Positions 1 through 8,014 of a DNA stretch of 64,000 nucleotides are shown piece by piece. Source of the stretch: Sorangium aterium (lineage in GTDB: Bacteria > Myxococcota_A > Polyangia > Polyangiales > Polyangiaceae). The translations under genes were made by a program, and so were the position numbers. Where the stretch lies: positions 1,240,001 to 1,304,000 of the forward strand of contig NZ_JAQNDK010000002.1 in the NCBI RefSeq assembly GCF_028368935.1. The letters are read 5' to 3'. Position 1 is the first letter of the stretch; each line of letters starts with the position of its first letter. The notes beneath the pieces are model-generated. The model was not told the origin of the DNA. It saw only the letters and a list, made by a program, of their open reading frames with translations, and made no database searches.

Positions 1-1434
1 CTCCGGCGTGTCCTGGCGACGGGCGAGGCGTTCACCGCCGAGGTGACGGGGACGACGCGCGCGTCGGAGCGACCGCGCTCCTGGCTGGTCAATTACGCGC
101 CTGTGCGGGCGAAGGACGGGCGCGTCATGGGTGTGGGGACGATCGTCCTCGACATCACCGAGCGCAAGCAGACGGAGGACAGGCTCCAGGAAGAAGGGGA
201 GACGCTCGAGCTGCTCAATCGCGCCGGCAAGCAGCTCGCCGCCGAGCTGGATCTGGAGAAGCTCGTGCAGGCGGTGACCGACGCGGCCACCCGGCTGAGC
301 GGCGCCCAGTTCGGCGCGTTCTTTTACAATGTCACGAACGCCGAGGGGAAGAGCTACATGCTCTACACCATCTCTGGCGTGCCACGAGAGCACTTCTCCG
401 GGTTCCCGATGCCGCGCAACACCGACGTGTTCGCGCCGACCTTCAACGGAGAGGGCGTGGTGCGGCTCGACGACGTCACGAAGGACCCGCGCTACGGGAA
501 CAGCCCCCCTTACCACGGGATGCCGAAGGGCCACTTGCCTGTCGTCAGCTACCTTGCTGTGCCGGTGGTCTCCCGTTCTGGGCATGTCATCGGCGGGCTG
601 TTCTTCGGGCACTCCGCGCGGGGCGTCTTCACCGAGCGGGCGGAGAAGCTGGTGGTCGGCCTCGCGGCCCAGGCCGCCATTGCGATGGATAACGCGCACC
701 TGTTCCGGAAGGCGCAGCAGCTCATCCAGGCGCTCGAGCGGAGCAACAAGGAGCTCGACCGCTTCGCCTACGTGGCGAGCCACGACCTGAAGGCGCCGCT
801 CCGCGCCATCGCGAACCTCTCGCAGTGGATCGAGGACGATCTCGTGGACAAGGCGACGCCGGAGACGCGCCAGTACATGGATCTCCTCCGCTCGCGCGTG
901 GTCCGGCTGGAGGCGCTCATCGACGGGATCCTGCGCTACTCGCGCGCTGGACGGCTCCGCGACAGGCCCGAGATCGTGGACGTCCAGAAGCTCCTCGAGG
1001 ACGTCCTCGCGCTGCTCACGCTCCCTGCGAGCGCGTCGATCGATATCGCGGCGGGCATGCCGACGCTCCTCGCCGAGCGGGTCCCGCTGGAGCAGGTCTT
1101 CCTGAACCTGATCGGCAATGCGCTGAAGTATGCCGAACGCCCCGACGCGCGCGTCGAGGTGCGGGGGCGGGCGCTGGGCGATCTCTGGGAGTTCTCGGTG
1201 AAGGACAACGGGCCCGGGATCGACCCGCGATACCACGGGAAGGTATGGGAGATCTTCCAGACCCTGAACGCGCGCGACAACATCGAGGGGACGGGCATCG
1301 GGCTCGCGATCGTCCAGAAGATCGTGCTCAGCAAGGGGGGGCGTGTGTGGGTCGAGTCCGAGCAGGGCGCCGGCGCCACGTTCTTCTTCACCTGGCCTCG
1401 GATGGAGACGGACGGCGGGCTCGGCATGCGCTGA
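1..1434 (+). CDS. Sensor histidine kinase (PAS/PAC-GAF-HisKA-HATPase), 5' end outside window
   Basis: The frame is open from base 1, so the N-terminus lies upstream; 477 codons are visible. In order I see the end of a PAS domain with its PAC motif (ending DITERKQTEDRL), a GAF domain (about window residues 75-230), a HisKA dimerisation helix with the phosphoacceptor in ASHDLKAPLR (His codon at 781-783) and a HATPase_c domain with the N box NLIGNALKYAE, G1 KDNGPGID and G2 GTGIGLAIV. No receiver domain follows, so it is a classical rather than hybrid kinase, probably soluble in the visible part. No response regulator lies adjacent, which is common in myxobacteria, so the partner is unknown. The GAF domain suggests small-molecule or light sensing, but the ligand cannot be read from sequence. 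Confidence 0.93.
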   Translation, partial: LRRVLATGEAFTAEVTGTTRASERPRSWLVNYAPVRAKDGRVMGVGTIVLDITERKQTEDRLQEEGETLELLNRAGKQLAAELDLEKLVQAVTDAATRLSGAQFGAFFYNVTNAEGKSYMLYTISGVPREHFSGFPMPRNTDVFAPTFNGEGVVRLDDVTKDPRYGNSPPYHGMPKGHLPVVSYLAVPVVSRSGHVIGGLFFGHSARGVFTERAEKLVVGLAAQAAIAMDNAHLFRKAQQLIQALERSNKELDRFAYVASHDLKAPLRAIANLSQWIEDDLVDKATPETRQYMDLLRSRVVRLEALIDGILRYSRAGRLRDRPEIVDVQKLLEDVLALLTLPASASIDIAAGMPTLLAERVPLEQVFLNLIGNALKYAERPDARVEVRGRALGDLWEFSVKDNGPGIDPRYHGKVWEIFQTLNARDNIEGTGIGLAIVQKIVLSKGGRVWVESEQGAGATFFFTWPRMETDGGLGMR

Positions 1435-1598
1435 GGAGCGGCTGTGGCGCTGCGCGAGGCGAGCGTGGCAATCCGCCACGCCCCGCGCCGCGTGGCGGAG
1501 CCGGAGCGCCGCGGCCGCTCGCCGCGGGGCGGTGGCGCGCGATCTGCTTCTCGCTGTCGGGTGGGCATGGGCCCTTGCCCCATGCCGGGAGCGCGACG

Positions 1599-2564
1599 GT
1601 GAAGCATCGATCCATGGCGGTCCTCCTGAACTGCTCCTCCCGATCGAACCGAGCGGCGGCGCAGCGCGCGCGGCTCGGGGAGCTCCTGAGAGAGAGCGGC
1701 CTCGCCGCGGAGGTGCTGTGCGCCGAGAAGGGGCAGCAGCTCGGGGAGCTCGCCCGCCGTGTGGCGCGGGGGCCTTGCGACCTCGTCGTGGCCGGCGGCG
1801 GCGACGGGACGGTGAACACCGTCGCTGCCGCGATCGCTGGGACGGACAAGACGATGGGCGTCCTTCCGCTCGGCACGGTGAACCATTTTGCCAAGCACCT
1901 CGGCGTTCCGCTGACCCTTGAGGGCGCCGTGCGCACGCTCGTCGAGGGGCGGCGCGTCCGGGTCGATGTCGGCGAGGTCAACGGCCGGGTCTTCGTGAAC
2001 AACTCGACGCTGGGCATCTACCCCGGCATCGTGCGCGGCCGCGAGGCGCTCCGGAAGCGGCATGGGCTCAACAAGTGGATAGCCCTGGCGCTGTCGACCG
2101 TCTCGGGGATCCGGCGGCACGAGCGCGTCCGTCTCCGGCTCGTCCTGGATGGGCAGGAGGTCGAGCTGGAGACGCCGTTCGTGTTCGTCGCGAACAACGA
2201 CTTCAAGCTTGGCGACGTGGACATCGGCCGCCAGCGCCCGCCGTGCTCGGGCGAGCTCGGCGTGTGCGTGGCGCACGCCGAGAGCCGCCTCGCCACGCTC
2301 AAGCTCATCGCCAGCGCGGTCGTCGGGCGCGTTCATCGATCGAACGATTTCAGTATCCTACGAACGACGGAGCTCCGGGTGGAGGCGCCCCACCGCCGCC
2401 TCCACGTGGCCGCGGACGGCGAGGTCCTCCGGATGGCGCCGCCGCTCTGCTATCGCGTGCGGCCTGCAGCGCTGCGCGTCATCGTGCCGCTGTCGTCCGA
2501 GCTCCGCGCGGGCCCGCGGCGGCAGGAGGACCCATCTCGCCCGGTCGCGGCGCTGGGGGGATGA
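1599..2564 (+). CDS. Diacylglycerol/lipid kinase family protein (DAGK catalytic domain)
   Basis: 321-residue protein of the YegS/BmrU/DAGK_cat family, which phosphorylates lipid hydroxyls such as diacylglycerol using ATP. The nucleotide-binding GGGDGT motif sits at about residues 66-71, followed by PLGTVNHFA, the family's second conserved block. The C-terminal beta-sandwich holds the usual late DGE-like element (AADGEVL). I chose GTG 1599 because a GGGAG Shine-Dalgarno lies 8 bases upstream; ATG 1614 is an alternative. The frame stays open far upstream, but that part lacks any domain. The stop is 6 bases before the next gene, so the two are probably co-transcribed. The substrate is unknown. 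Confidence 0.88.
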   Translation: MKHRSMAVLLNCSSRSNRAAAQRARLGELLRESGLAAEVLCAEKGQQLGELARRVARGPCDLVVAGGGDGTVNTVAAAIAGTDKTMGVLPLGTVNHFAKHLGVPLTLEGAVRTLVEGRRVRVDVGEVNGRVFVNNSTLGIYPGIVRGREALRKRHGLNKWIALALSTVSGIRRHERVRLRLVLDGQEVELETPFVFVANNDFKLGDVDIGRQRPPCSGELGVCVAHAESRLATLKLIASAVVGRVHRSNDFSILRTTELRVEAPHRRLHVAADGEVLRMAPPLCYRVRPAALRVIVPLSSELRAGPRRQEDPSRPVAALGG

Positions 2565-2570
2565 GGCGCC

Positions 2571-3380
2571 GTGCGCACGCTCGTGCACCTGTCGGATCTG
2601 CACTTCGGCCGCGTCGACAAGGCCATCCTCCGCCCGCTGATCGACCGGATAGGGGGGCTCGAGCCGCACATGGTCGTGATCTCCGGCGATCTGACGCAGC
2701 GGGCGCGCGACGCCGAGTTCGCCGAGGCGCGCGCCTTCCTCGACGCGCTGCCCTCGCCGCAGATCGTGGTCCCTGGCAACCACGATGTCCCGCTCTACAA
2801 CCTGTTCGACCGGTTCTTTCGCCCGCTGGACAGGTACCGGAGTCACATCACGGATGACCTCTCGCCGTTCCACCGCGACGCGGAGATCGCCGTCCTGGGC
2901 ATCAACACTGCGCGCTCGCTGACCATCAAGGATGGGCGCATCAACGCGCGGCAGATCCGGGGGATCAAGGCGAGGATGTGCGAGCTCGGGCCCGAGATCA
3001 CGAAGATCGTGGTCACGCACCATCCGTTCGATCTCCCGGAGAACTCGCCCCATGCGATCGTCGGGCGCGCGAGGCAGGCGATGGCGGCGATCGCGGGCTG
3101 CGGCGTCGACGTCATCCTGTCAGGCCACCTGCACATGAGCCACACGGGTCACTCCGCGGAGCGCTTCGACGCAGGCGGCCACTCCTCGCTCATCATCCAG
3201 GCCGGCACGGCCACCTCGACGCGGGGGCGCGGGGAGCGGAACGCGTTCAACGTGATCCGGATAAGCGGGCACAAGATCGACATCGAGCGGAATTTCTGGG
3301 AGCCGGACAGCAGCGTGTTCAGGATCGCGGGCGCGGAGCATTTCGAGGAGACGGCGCGGGGGTGGGTGCGGGCGGCGTAG
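2571..3380 (+). CDS. Calcineurin-like metallophosphoesterase
   Basis: 269 residues with the complete dinuclear-metal phosphoesterase signature: DLHFG near residue 10, GDLTQ, GNHD, HH (VVTHHPF) and GHLHMSH. The arrangement matches the CpdA/Icc-like group, some of which hydrolyse cyclic nucleotides, though the family also includes phospholipid and nucleotide phosphatases. The start is GTG, 6 bases after the lipid kinase stop. The pairing suggests a lipid or nucleotide phosphorylation/dephosphorylation couple, but this is inference from position only. No signal peptide is visible, so it is probably cytoplasmic. Confidence 0.9.
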   Translation: MRTLVHLSDLHFGRVDKAILRPLIDRIGGLEPHMVVISGDLTQRARDAEFAEARAFLDALPSPQIVVPGNHDVPLYNLFDRFFRPLDRYRSHITDDLSPFHRDAEIAVLGINTARSLTIKDGRINARQIRGIKARMCELGPEITKIVVTHHPFDLPENSPHAIVGRARQAMAAIAGCGVDVILSGHLHMSHTGHSAERFDAGGHSSLIIQAGTATSTRGRGERNAFNVIRISGHKIDIERNFWEPDSSVFRIAGAEHFEETARGWVRAA

Positions 3381-3514
3381 GGGCGGCGCGCACGACTCCT
3401 CCGCTGGAGCGAGCAGCCCGAGCTCGTGGAGTGATGTCGGCGATCTCTCGAAGACTCGTGCTGTTTTGCTCTCCATCAGAGGGGCGAAGGTGAGCTTTCA
3501 TGCGGACACGTGAG

Positions 3515-4825
3515 CTACCATCCCGACGGCGATAGATTCCATAGGAGTACGTGTTCCTCCCCTGGGGGACGATGTAGGCATCGCAGATCGCCATCCTGGG
3601 AACAAAGGAAGGCTATCCCGCCAGGAAAGAGCTTGGCGAAGGTGGCCGCGGCACGGTGTCGTGAACCGTGTCGTCGCAGCGGGAAGCGTCTGCCTCGTTT
3701 GCCTTCTAGCGTCACTGCTTCGTAAACGGCGAGGGCCGCTTTACTCACCTTGATCGGATACCCGGCGCAGAGGATCTCGAGATCCGGGCCTAGGAGGAGA
3801 GCGTTGTCAACGGTAGATAGCTGACCGATGTTGTCGATGAGCGCGTCGAGCGCGTCCTCAGTTCTCCGCTCGTCATCCTCTGCGACCATGCGCTCGAATC
3901 GATCGTCGTCCGTTATCGGAGCTGTGGACCCGTCAAGCCGCCCGCGGAGGTCCTGGAGGTGCGCACGGCGCAGCGCGAGCTCTGCGGTCTTTGCGGCCAG
4001 CGCGCGACGATGGGCCGGTGGTAGCCGATATTTCCCGAGCGCTGCCTGTCGATCCATCTCTGGGGATTCGGGGAGAAAGGTGATCAGGCCGCCGTGGTTC
4101 CCTGCGGACATCCTCTCGACGAGACCGGCGACGACACGATAGACGGTTGCGTATTGATGTTCTCGGTGGAATGGGTATGGTCGAGGTGACCGATTCACGA
4201 TGCCGGCACAGAGGCGTCGAAGCGCCGACGCGATGATGCTCTCCTGCTCCGACAGGATTCTGAATAGACTGGGTTTGCTGGACAGGTCGACAGCTCCGCC
4301 GCTCTCGTATCGAAACCGCTCTACCCCGTGACGCCATAGCGCCACGTGGCCCGGCCTGCATGAACGCAGTACGATGGATGCTGTTTCTCCTTCCGCAGGG
4401 AGGTGCGTATGCTCGACGCGTCTCGCGAGGCCCTGGATCACGAGCCGGCCGTTGCTCAGACCGACAACGATGGCAGTTCGCGGAAGATCTGCCGCAGGGG
4501 CCACCTTGGCGAGCGTCTTGACGTTGAGCTCGGTGACTCCTGAGCCATGTTCGAACGGAAGGATCTGCCAGGCAGGCATGCGTCCATGACCAACGCCGAC
4601 GAACCGATGTTCGAGCACGTGCTCCAGTCCTTCGATGCCCTGCTCATGGTAGACGACACTCACACGCGTGGCGCTTCCCTCTTCTTTCTCCAAGCTGGCA
4701 AAAAAGACGGTGTCGATCAGCTTGCCGAGAAGACGCACGTTCTTTTCGTCGTTCTGCGCTTCCGGGATTGATCGCAGCCACGCCTTGAGGGCTTCGCGTG
4801 GGTACTGCAGGCGTGCGTCGCTCAT
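3515..4825 (-). CDS. Protein with divergent diadenylate cyclase (DAC/DisA_N-like) C-terminal domain
   Basis: 436 residues, no signal peptide or membrane segment. The last 100 residues resemble the DAC fold that condenses two ATP into c-di-AMP. TVDNALLLGPDLEI (about 338-351) corresponds to the DGA block and HGSRHRAAATFA (about 386-397) to the GTRHRAA block, followed by a strand and SQDGD where DisA-type proteins have the SEETG segment. Asn replaces Gly in DGA and Ser replaces Thr in GTRHR, but the Asp and the RHR core are kept. The N-terminal 330 residues are not recognised by me; they could be a sensor region of the DACNV/DACNG kind described for stand-alone DAC-like proteins. ATG 4825 is preceded by GAGG. 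Convergent with the phosphoesterase. Activity is inferred, not shown. Confidence 0.6.
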   Translation of the reverse strand: MSDARLQYPREALKAWLRSIPEAQNDEKNVRLLGKLIDTVFFASLEKEEGSATRVSVVYHEQGIEGLEHVLEHRFVGVGHGRMPAWQILPFEHGSGVTELNVKTLAKVAPAADLPRTAIVVGLSNGRLVIQGLARRVEHTHLPAEGETASIVLRSCRPGHVALWRHGVERFRYESGGAVDLSSKPSLFRILSEQESIIASALRRLCAGIVNRSPRPYPFHREHQYATVYRVVAGLVERMSAGNHGGLITFLPESPEMDRQAALGKYRLPPAHRRALAAKTAELALRRAHLQDLRGRLDGSTAPITDDDRFERMVAEDDERRTEDALDALIDNIGQLSTVDNALLLGPDLEILCAGYPIKVSKAALAVYEAVTLEGKRGRRFPLRRHGSRHRAAATFAKLFPGGIAFLCSQDGDLRCLHRPPGEEHVLLWNLSPSGW

Positions 4826-4870
4826 AGGACAGCCTACCTCGATCTCGTCCCAGGCTCCGCGCCCACGATA

Positions 4871-4919
4871 GGCGCCCAGCGCGGGGGCCCTCCGCGCGGG
4901 GTGGGGGATGGGCCGATGT
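4871..4919. repeat. 49-bp direct repeat, copy 1
   Basis: Copy 1 of a 49-bp sequence starting GGCGCCC and ending GGCCGATGT. Copy 2 lies at 4955-5003 with several mismatches in the first half and an identical second half (TCCGCGCGGGGTGGGG onward). Confidence 0.75.
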
Positions 4920-4954
4920 CTGTCTGGTCTGTTGGCTTAGTCAAGTGAGCGGTA

Positions 4955-5106
4955 GGCGCCCGGAGAGGGGGTTCTCCGCGCGGGGTGGGGGATGGGCCGA
5001 TGTTTGAGCCTGAGTCATCCCTCCTCCGGCGGAGCCGGAGGAGGGATGACTCAGGCGAGTTCGGCGGGGCCCCCACCCCGCGCGGAGAACCCCCTCTCCG
5101 GGCGCC
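4955..5106. repeat. Nested inverted repeat (37-bp outer arms, 22-bp inner hairpin)
   Basis: The outer arms 4955-4991 and 5070-5106 are perfect reverse complements over 37 bp. Inside them 5009-5030 and 5034-5055 form a second, perfect 22-bp stem with a 3-base loop. The left outer arm is also part of the direct repeat at 4871-4919. The element fills the 356-bp gap between the ends of two minus-strand genes, xylB (upstream) and the DAC-like gene (downstream). It may be a transcription terminator for xylB, a small non-autonomous mobile element, or a REP-like repeat. No ORF or transposase is present. Confidence 0.8.
5009..5055 (-). terminator. Possible terminator hairpin downstream of xylB
   Basis: Perfect 22-bp GC-rich stem (arms 5009-5030 and 5034-5055) with a 3-base loop, 127 bases after the xylB stop in its direction of transcription. 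No T-tract follows, so function as an intrinsic terminator is uncertain. Confidence 0.4.
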
Positions 5107-5181
5107 GGGCGACCCGTCAAGACCTCACGCCCGCCGGGACAACGACCGCGTTACCGTAGCCGCCCGGATCCTGTCACCCCA

Positions 5182-6738
5182 TCACGCCAGCTTCCCGAGC
5201 TCCCGGAACCGCCCGCGCAGGTCGTTGTAGAGCCCCCGGTACACCGCATGGATCTCCCGGTACCGCGCCGAGCGCGCCGCGTCCGGCGCGACCCGGGACA
5301 CGACATGAACGAACGCGTCCGCCGCCTCCTCGACCGACGAGAACAGCCCCGCGCCCGCCGCGCCGAGCAGCGCCGCGCCGTAGGCCGGGCCCTCGGTCGA
5401 CGTCGTGATCGCCACCGGCGCCTCGAAGACGTCGGCCATCAGCTGGCGCCAGAACGGGCTCCGCGCCCCGCCGCCGGTCAGGCGGATCTCGTCGATCGAG
5501 ACCGCCGCCGCGCCGTTCGTCTGCCCCACGCCGCGCATCAGGTCCAGCGAGTCCGCGAGCCCGAACGTGATGCCCTCCAGCACCGCGCGCGAGAGATCGG
5601 CCTTCGTCGTCCGGGCGCTCAGCCCCACGAACGCGCCGCGCGCCGCCGCGTCGTTGTGCGGCGTGCGCTCGCCCATCAGGTACGGCAGGAAGACGACGCC
5701 GCCCGCGCCCGGGCGCGCCGTCGACGCCGTGTCCGAGATGATCTCGTACGGATCGACCTTGCGGAGCTCGGCCGCCAGGCGCTCCCCGTCGCCGAGCACG
5801 TCGCGGTACCAGCGGAGCGCGCCGCCGGCGGCGAGCATCACCCCCATCAGATAGAAGCGGCCCGGGACCGCGTGGCAGAAGCTGTGGAGCCGCATCTCGG
5901 GCTCAACGATCCACGAGTCGGTGTGCGCCAGGATCACGCCGCTCGTGCCGACCGACGCCATCGCCCGGCCGGGGCGCACGATGCCGAGCCCCACAGCGCC
6001 CGCCGCGTTGTCCGCTGCGCCCCGCACGACGGGGATGCCCGCCGGCAGCCCCGTCGCGGCCGCGACCTCGGCCGTCAGCTGACCGAGCGGCGCGTTCGAG
6101 GGCGCAGACCGCGGGAACACCGCGCGCGGGACGCCGACCGCCGAGAGGAGCTCGGCGCTGAAGGAGCGATCCCCGGGCGAGAACGCCAGCGTGCCGCTCG
6201 CGTCGCTGTCGTCCGTCCCGAGCTCGCCCGTCAGCCGCAAGCCCACGAAATCCTTCGGCATGAGCACCGCGCGGACGCGGGCGAACGCCTCGGGCTCGTT
6301 CGCCCGCAGCCAGAGCAGCTTCGGCAGCGTGAACCCCTCGAGCGCGCGGTTGCCGACCAGGCGCGCGAGCCCCGCGTCGCCGACCTTCGGGTTCGCGCGG
6401 ATGGCCTCGCACTCGGCCGTGGTGCGCGTGTCACACCACAGGATCGCAGGCCGGATGACCGCCTGCGCCTCGTCCAGCAAGACCGCCGAGTGCATCTGCC
6501 CCGTCAGCCCGATCGCGCGCACGTCGTCGCGGCGCGGGCCGAGGGCGCGGGCGAGCTCGCCGAGGGCGCTCAGCGCCGCCGCGGCGAAGTCCTCGGGATC
6601 CTGCTCGGCCCACCCGGCGTGCGGCGTGGAGAGCGGGTATTCGCGGTGCGCCGACGCGACCGCCGCGCCGCGCTCCGTTTCGACTGCGATGGCCTTGAGG
6701 CCGCTGGTCCCGACGTCGATTCCGATCACGATGGCCAT
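5182..6738 (-). CDS. xylB: Xylulokinase (FGGY carbohydrate kinase)
   Basis: 518 residues, the usual length for xylulokinase, which phosphorylates D-xylulose to xylulose 5-phosphate for the pentose phosphate pathway. The N-terminal FGGY half starts with the phosphate-binding IGIDVGTSGLKA and contains GWAEQDPEDF and the substrate-site block GLTGQMHSAVLLD. The C-terminal half has LTGGGARSPFWRQ, the adenosine-binding region. ATG 6738 has AAGGA 8 bases upstream. It lies 102 bases downstream of, and on the same strand as, a zinc polyol dehydrogenase. The dehydrogenase could oxidise xylitol or another polyol to the ketose that this enzyme then phosphorylates. Other FGGY substrates such as ribulose cannot be fully excluded. 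Confidence 0.9.
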   Translation of the reverse strand: MAIVIGIDVGTSGLKAIAVETERGAAVASAHREYPLSTPHAGWAEQDPEDFAAAALSALGELARALGPRRDDVRAIGLTGQMHSAVLLDEAQAVIRPAILWCDTRTTAECEAIRANPKVGDAGLARLVGNRALEGFTLPKLLWLRANEPEAFARVRAVLMPKDFVGLRLTGELGTDDSDASGTLAFSPGDRSFSAELLSAVGVPRAVFPRSAPSNAPLGQLTAEVAAATGLPAGIPVVRGAADNAAGAVGLGIVRPGRAMASVGTSGVILAHTDSWIVEPEMRLHSFCHAVPGRFYLMGVMLAAGGALRWYRDVLGDGERLAAELRKVDPYEIISDTASTARPGAGGVVFLPYLMGERTPHNDAAARGAFVGLSARTTKADLSRAVLEGITFGLADSLDLMRGVGQTNGAAAVSIDEIRLTGGGARSPFWRQLMADVFEAPVAITTSTEGPAYGAALLGAAGAGLFSSVEEAADAFVHVVSRVAPDAARSARYREIHAVYRGLYNDLRGRFRELGKLA

Positions 6739-6840
6739 GGAAAGCGTCCTTTTTGCAGTTTCGTCTACTTCGGTGATCTTCGTAACGACTCTTAACTAAA
6801 CGAGAAAATCGTAAGCTTTGTAAGCGCGCAGGCCGCGCGG

Positions 6841-7851
6841 CTAGAACACGACCTGGAGCTTCATGGGCGCGGTGCCCTTCTTCATCATCTCGAGGCCGCG
6901 CGGGAGCTCCTCGACCGGCATCGCCTCGGAGAGGAGCTTCCTCACGTCGATCGCGCCGCGCTCCATCAGCTTGAATGCCCGGTCGTATGTCCGCCTGATC
7001 GCGAAGCTGCCGATGATCTCGAGATCGCGCCGGTAGATCTCGAACGGCGAGATCTCGACTTTGTCCTGCGGCCCACACACGCCGAACACGAGGTACCGGC
7101 CGCCGTTCTTGACGTACTGGATCGAGTCGCCGAGCACCCGGGCGATGCCCGTCGCGTCGATCACGACGTCGAAGCCGTAGGGCGCGATCTTCTTGAGCTT
7201 CGCCTGGAGCGCGTTGTCGGCGAGCACCACCTCGGCGGCGCCGTGCTGGCGGGCGAGGTCGAGCTTCGACTCGACGACGTCGACGACGGTGACCGCGGCG
7301 GCGCCGTTCGCGAGGCTCGCCTGGAGGTGGAGCTGGCCGATCGGGCCGGCGCCGAGGACCAGGACCTCCGAGCCGATCTCGATGCGCGCGCGATCCTGCC
7401 CGAAGACGACGCACGCGAGCGGCTCGCAGAAGGCGGCCTCGCTGAACGAGACGCGCTCGAAGCGATAACAGTTCTTCGCTGGGACCCGGACGAGCTCGGC
7501 GAACCCGCCGTCGCGCGTCACGCCGACCGCGTTCCACTTCAGGCAGTGATTTTGCCGGTTGATCATGCAGAAGTGGCACTCTTCGCAGGTCACCGTCGGG
7601 TCGACCATCACCCGATCGCCGGGGCGGAGGCCCTCGACCTCGTCGCCCACGGCCGCCACCTCGCCGGCGAGCTCGTGCCCGGGGATCAGCGGGAAGGTCG
7701 GGAAGAAGTCGCCCTCCCAGATGTGCACGTCGGTCCCGCAGATGCCGCACGCCTTCGCGCGGACGAGGACGTCGCGCGGGCCGATCTGCGGCGGGGCGAC
7801 GTCGTGGCGAACGGCGATCTTCTTCACGGCTTCGAGCACGGCAGCCTTCAT
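6841..7851 (-). CDS. Zinc-dependent medium-chain alcohol/polyol dehydrogenase
   Basis: 336-residue MDR-family dehydrogenase. GICGTDVH carries the catalytic zinc Cys and GHE the catalytic His-Glu. CEECHFCMINRQNHC holds the four Cys of the structural zinc site. VLGAGPIGQLHLQ is the Rossmann nucleotide-binding loop, so NAD(P) is expected. The family includes sorbitol, xylitol, threonine and butanediol dehydrogenases. The neighbouring xylulokinase favours xylitol or a related polyol, but that is context only. The start is fixed by a textbook AAGGAGG 7 bases before ATG 7851; an upstream in-frame extension lacks domain homology. Probably the first gene of a two-gene operon with xylB. Confidence 0.88.
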   Translation of the reverse strand: MKAAVLEAVKKIAVRHDVAPPQIGPRDVLVRAKACGICGTDVHIWEGDFFPTFPLIPGHELAGEVAAVGDEVEGLRPGDRVMVDPTVTCEECHFCMINRQNHCLKWNAVGVTRDGGFAELVRVPAKNCYRFERVSFSEAAFCEPLACVVFGQDRARIEIGSEVLVLGAGPIGQLHLQASLANGAAAVTVVDVVESKLDLARQHGAAEVVLADNALQAKLKKIAPYGFDVVIDATGIARVLGDSIQYVKNGGRYLVFGVCGPQDKVEISPFEIYRRDLEIIGSFAIRRTYDRAFKLMERGAIDVRKLLSEAMPVEELPRGLEMMKKGTAPMKLQVVF

Positions 7852-7962
7852 GCGAGACCCTCCTTGGGAAGGTCGCATAGGCGGGCCAGGGCCGCGCGTC
7901 GAGGGTCGAGGGCCGCCGGCTGCGCCCACGCCGCGTCGCGCAGCGCCGGGGACCGCCGGGGA

Positions 7963-8000
7963 CCGCCCCGCGCAGCGTCGCACGACGTCGCGCAGGGCGG
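7963..8000 (-). terminator. Possible terminator hairpin after the DUF3553-like gene
   Basis: Imperfect GC-rich inverted repeat (18-base arms 7963-7980 and 7983-8000, 15 of 18 pairing) 14 bases downstream of the stop of the minus-strand gene ending at 8015. No T-run. Confidence 0.35.
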
Positions 8001-8014
8001 CCTGACGCGGGATG

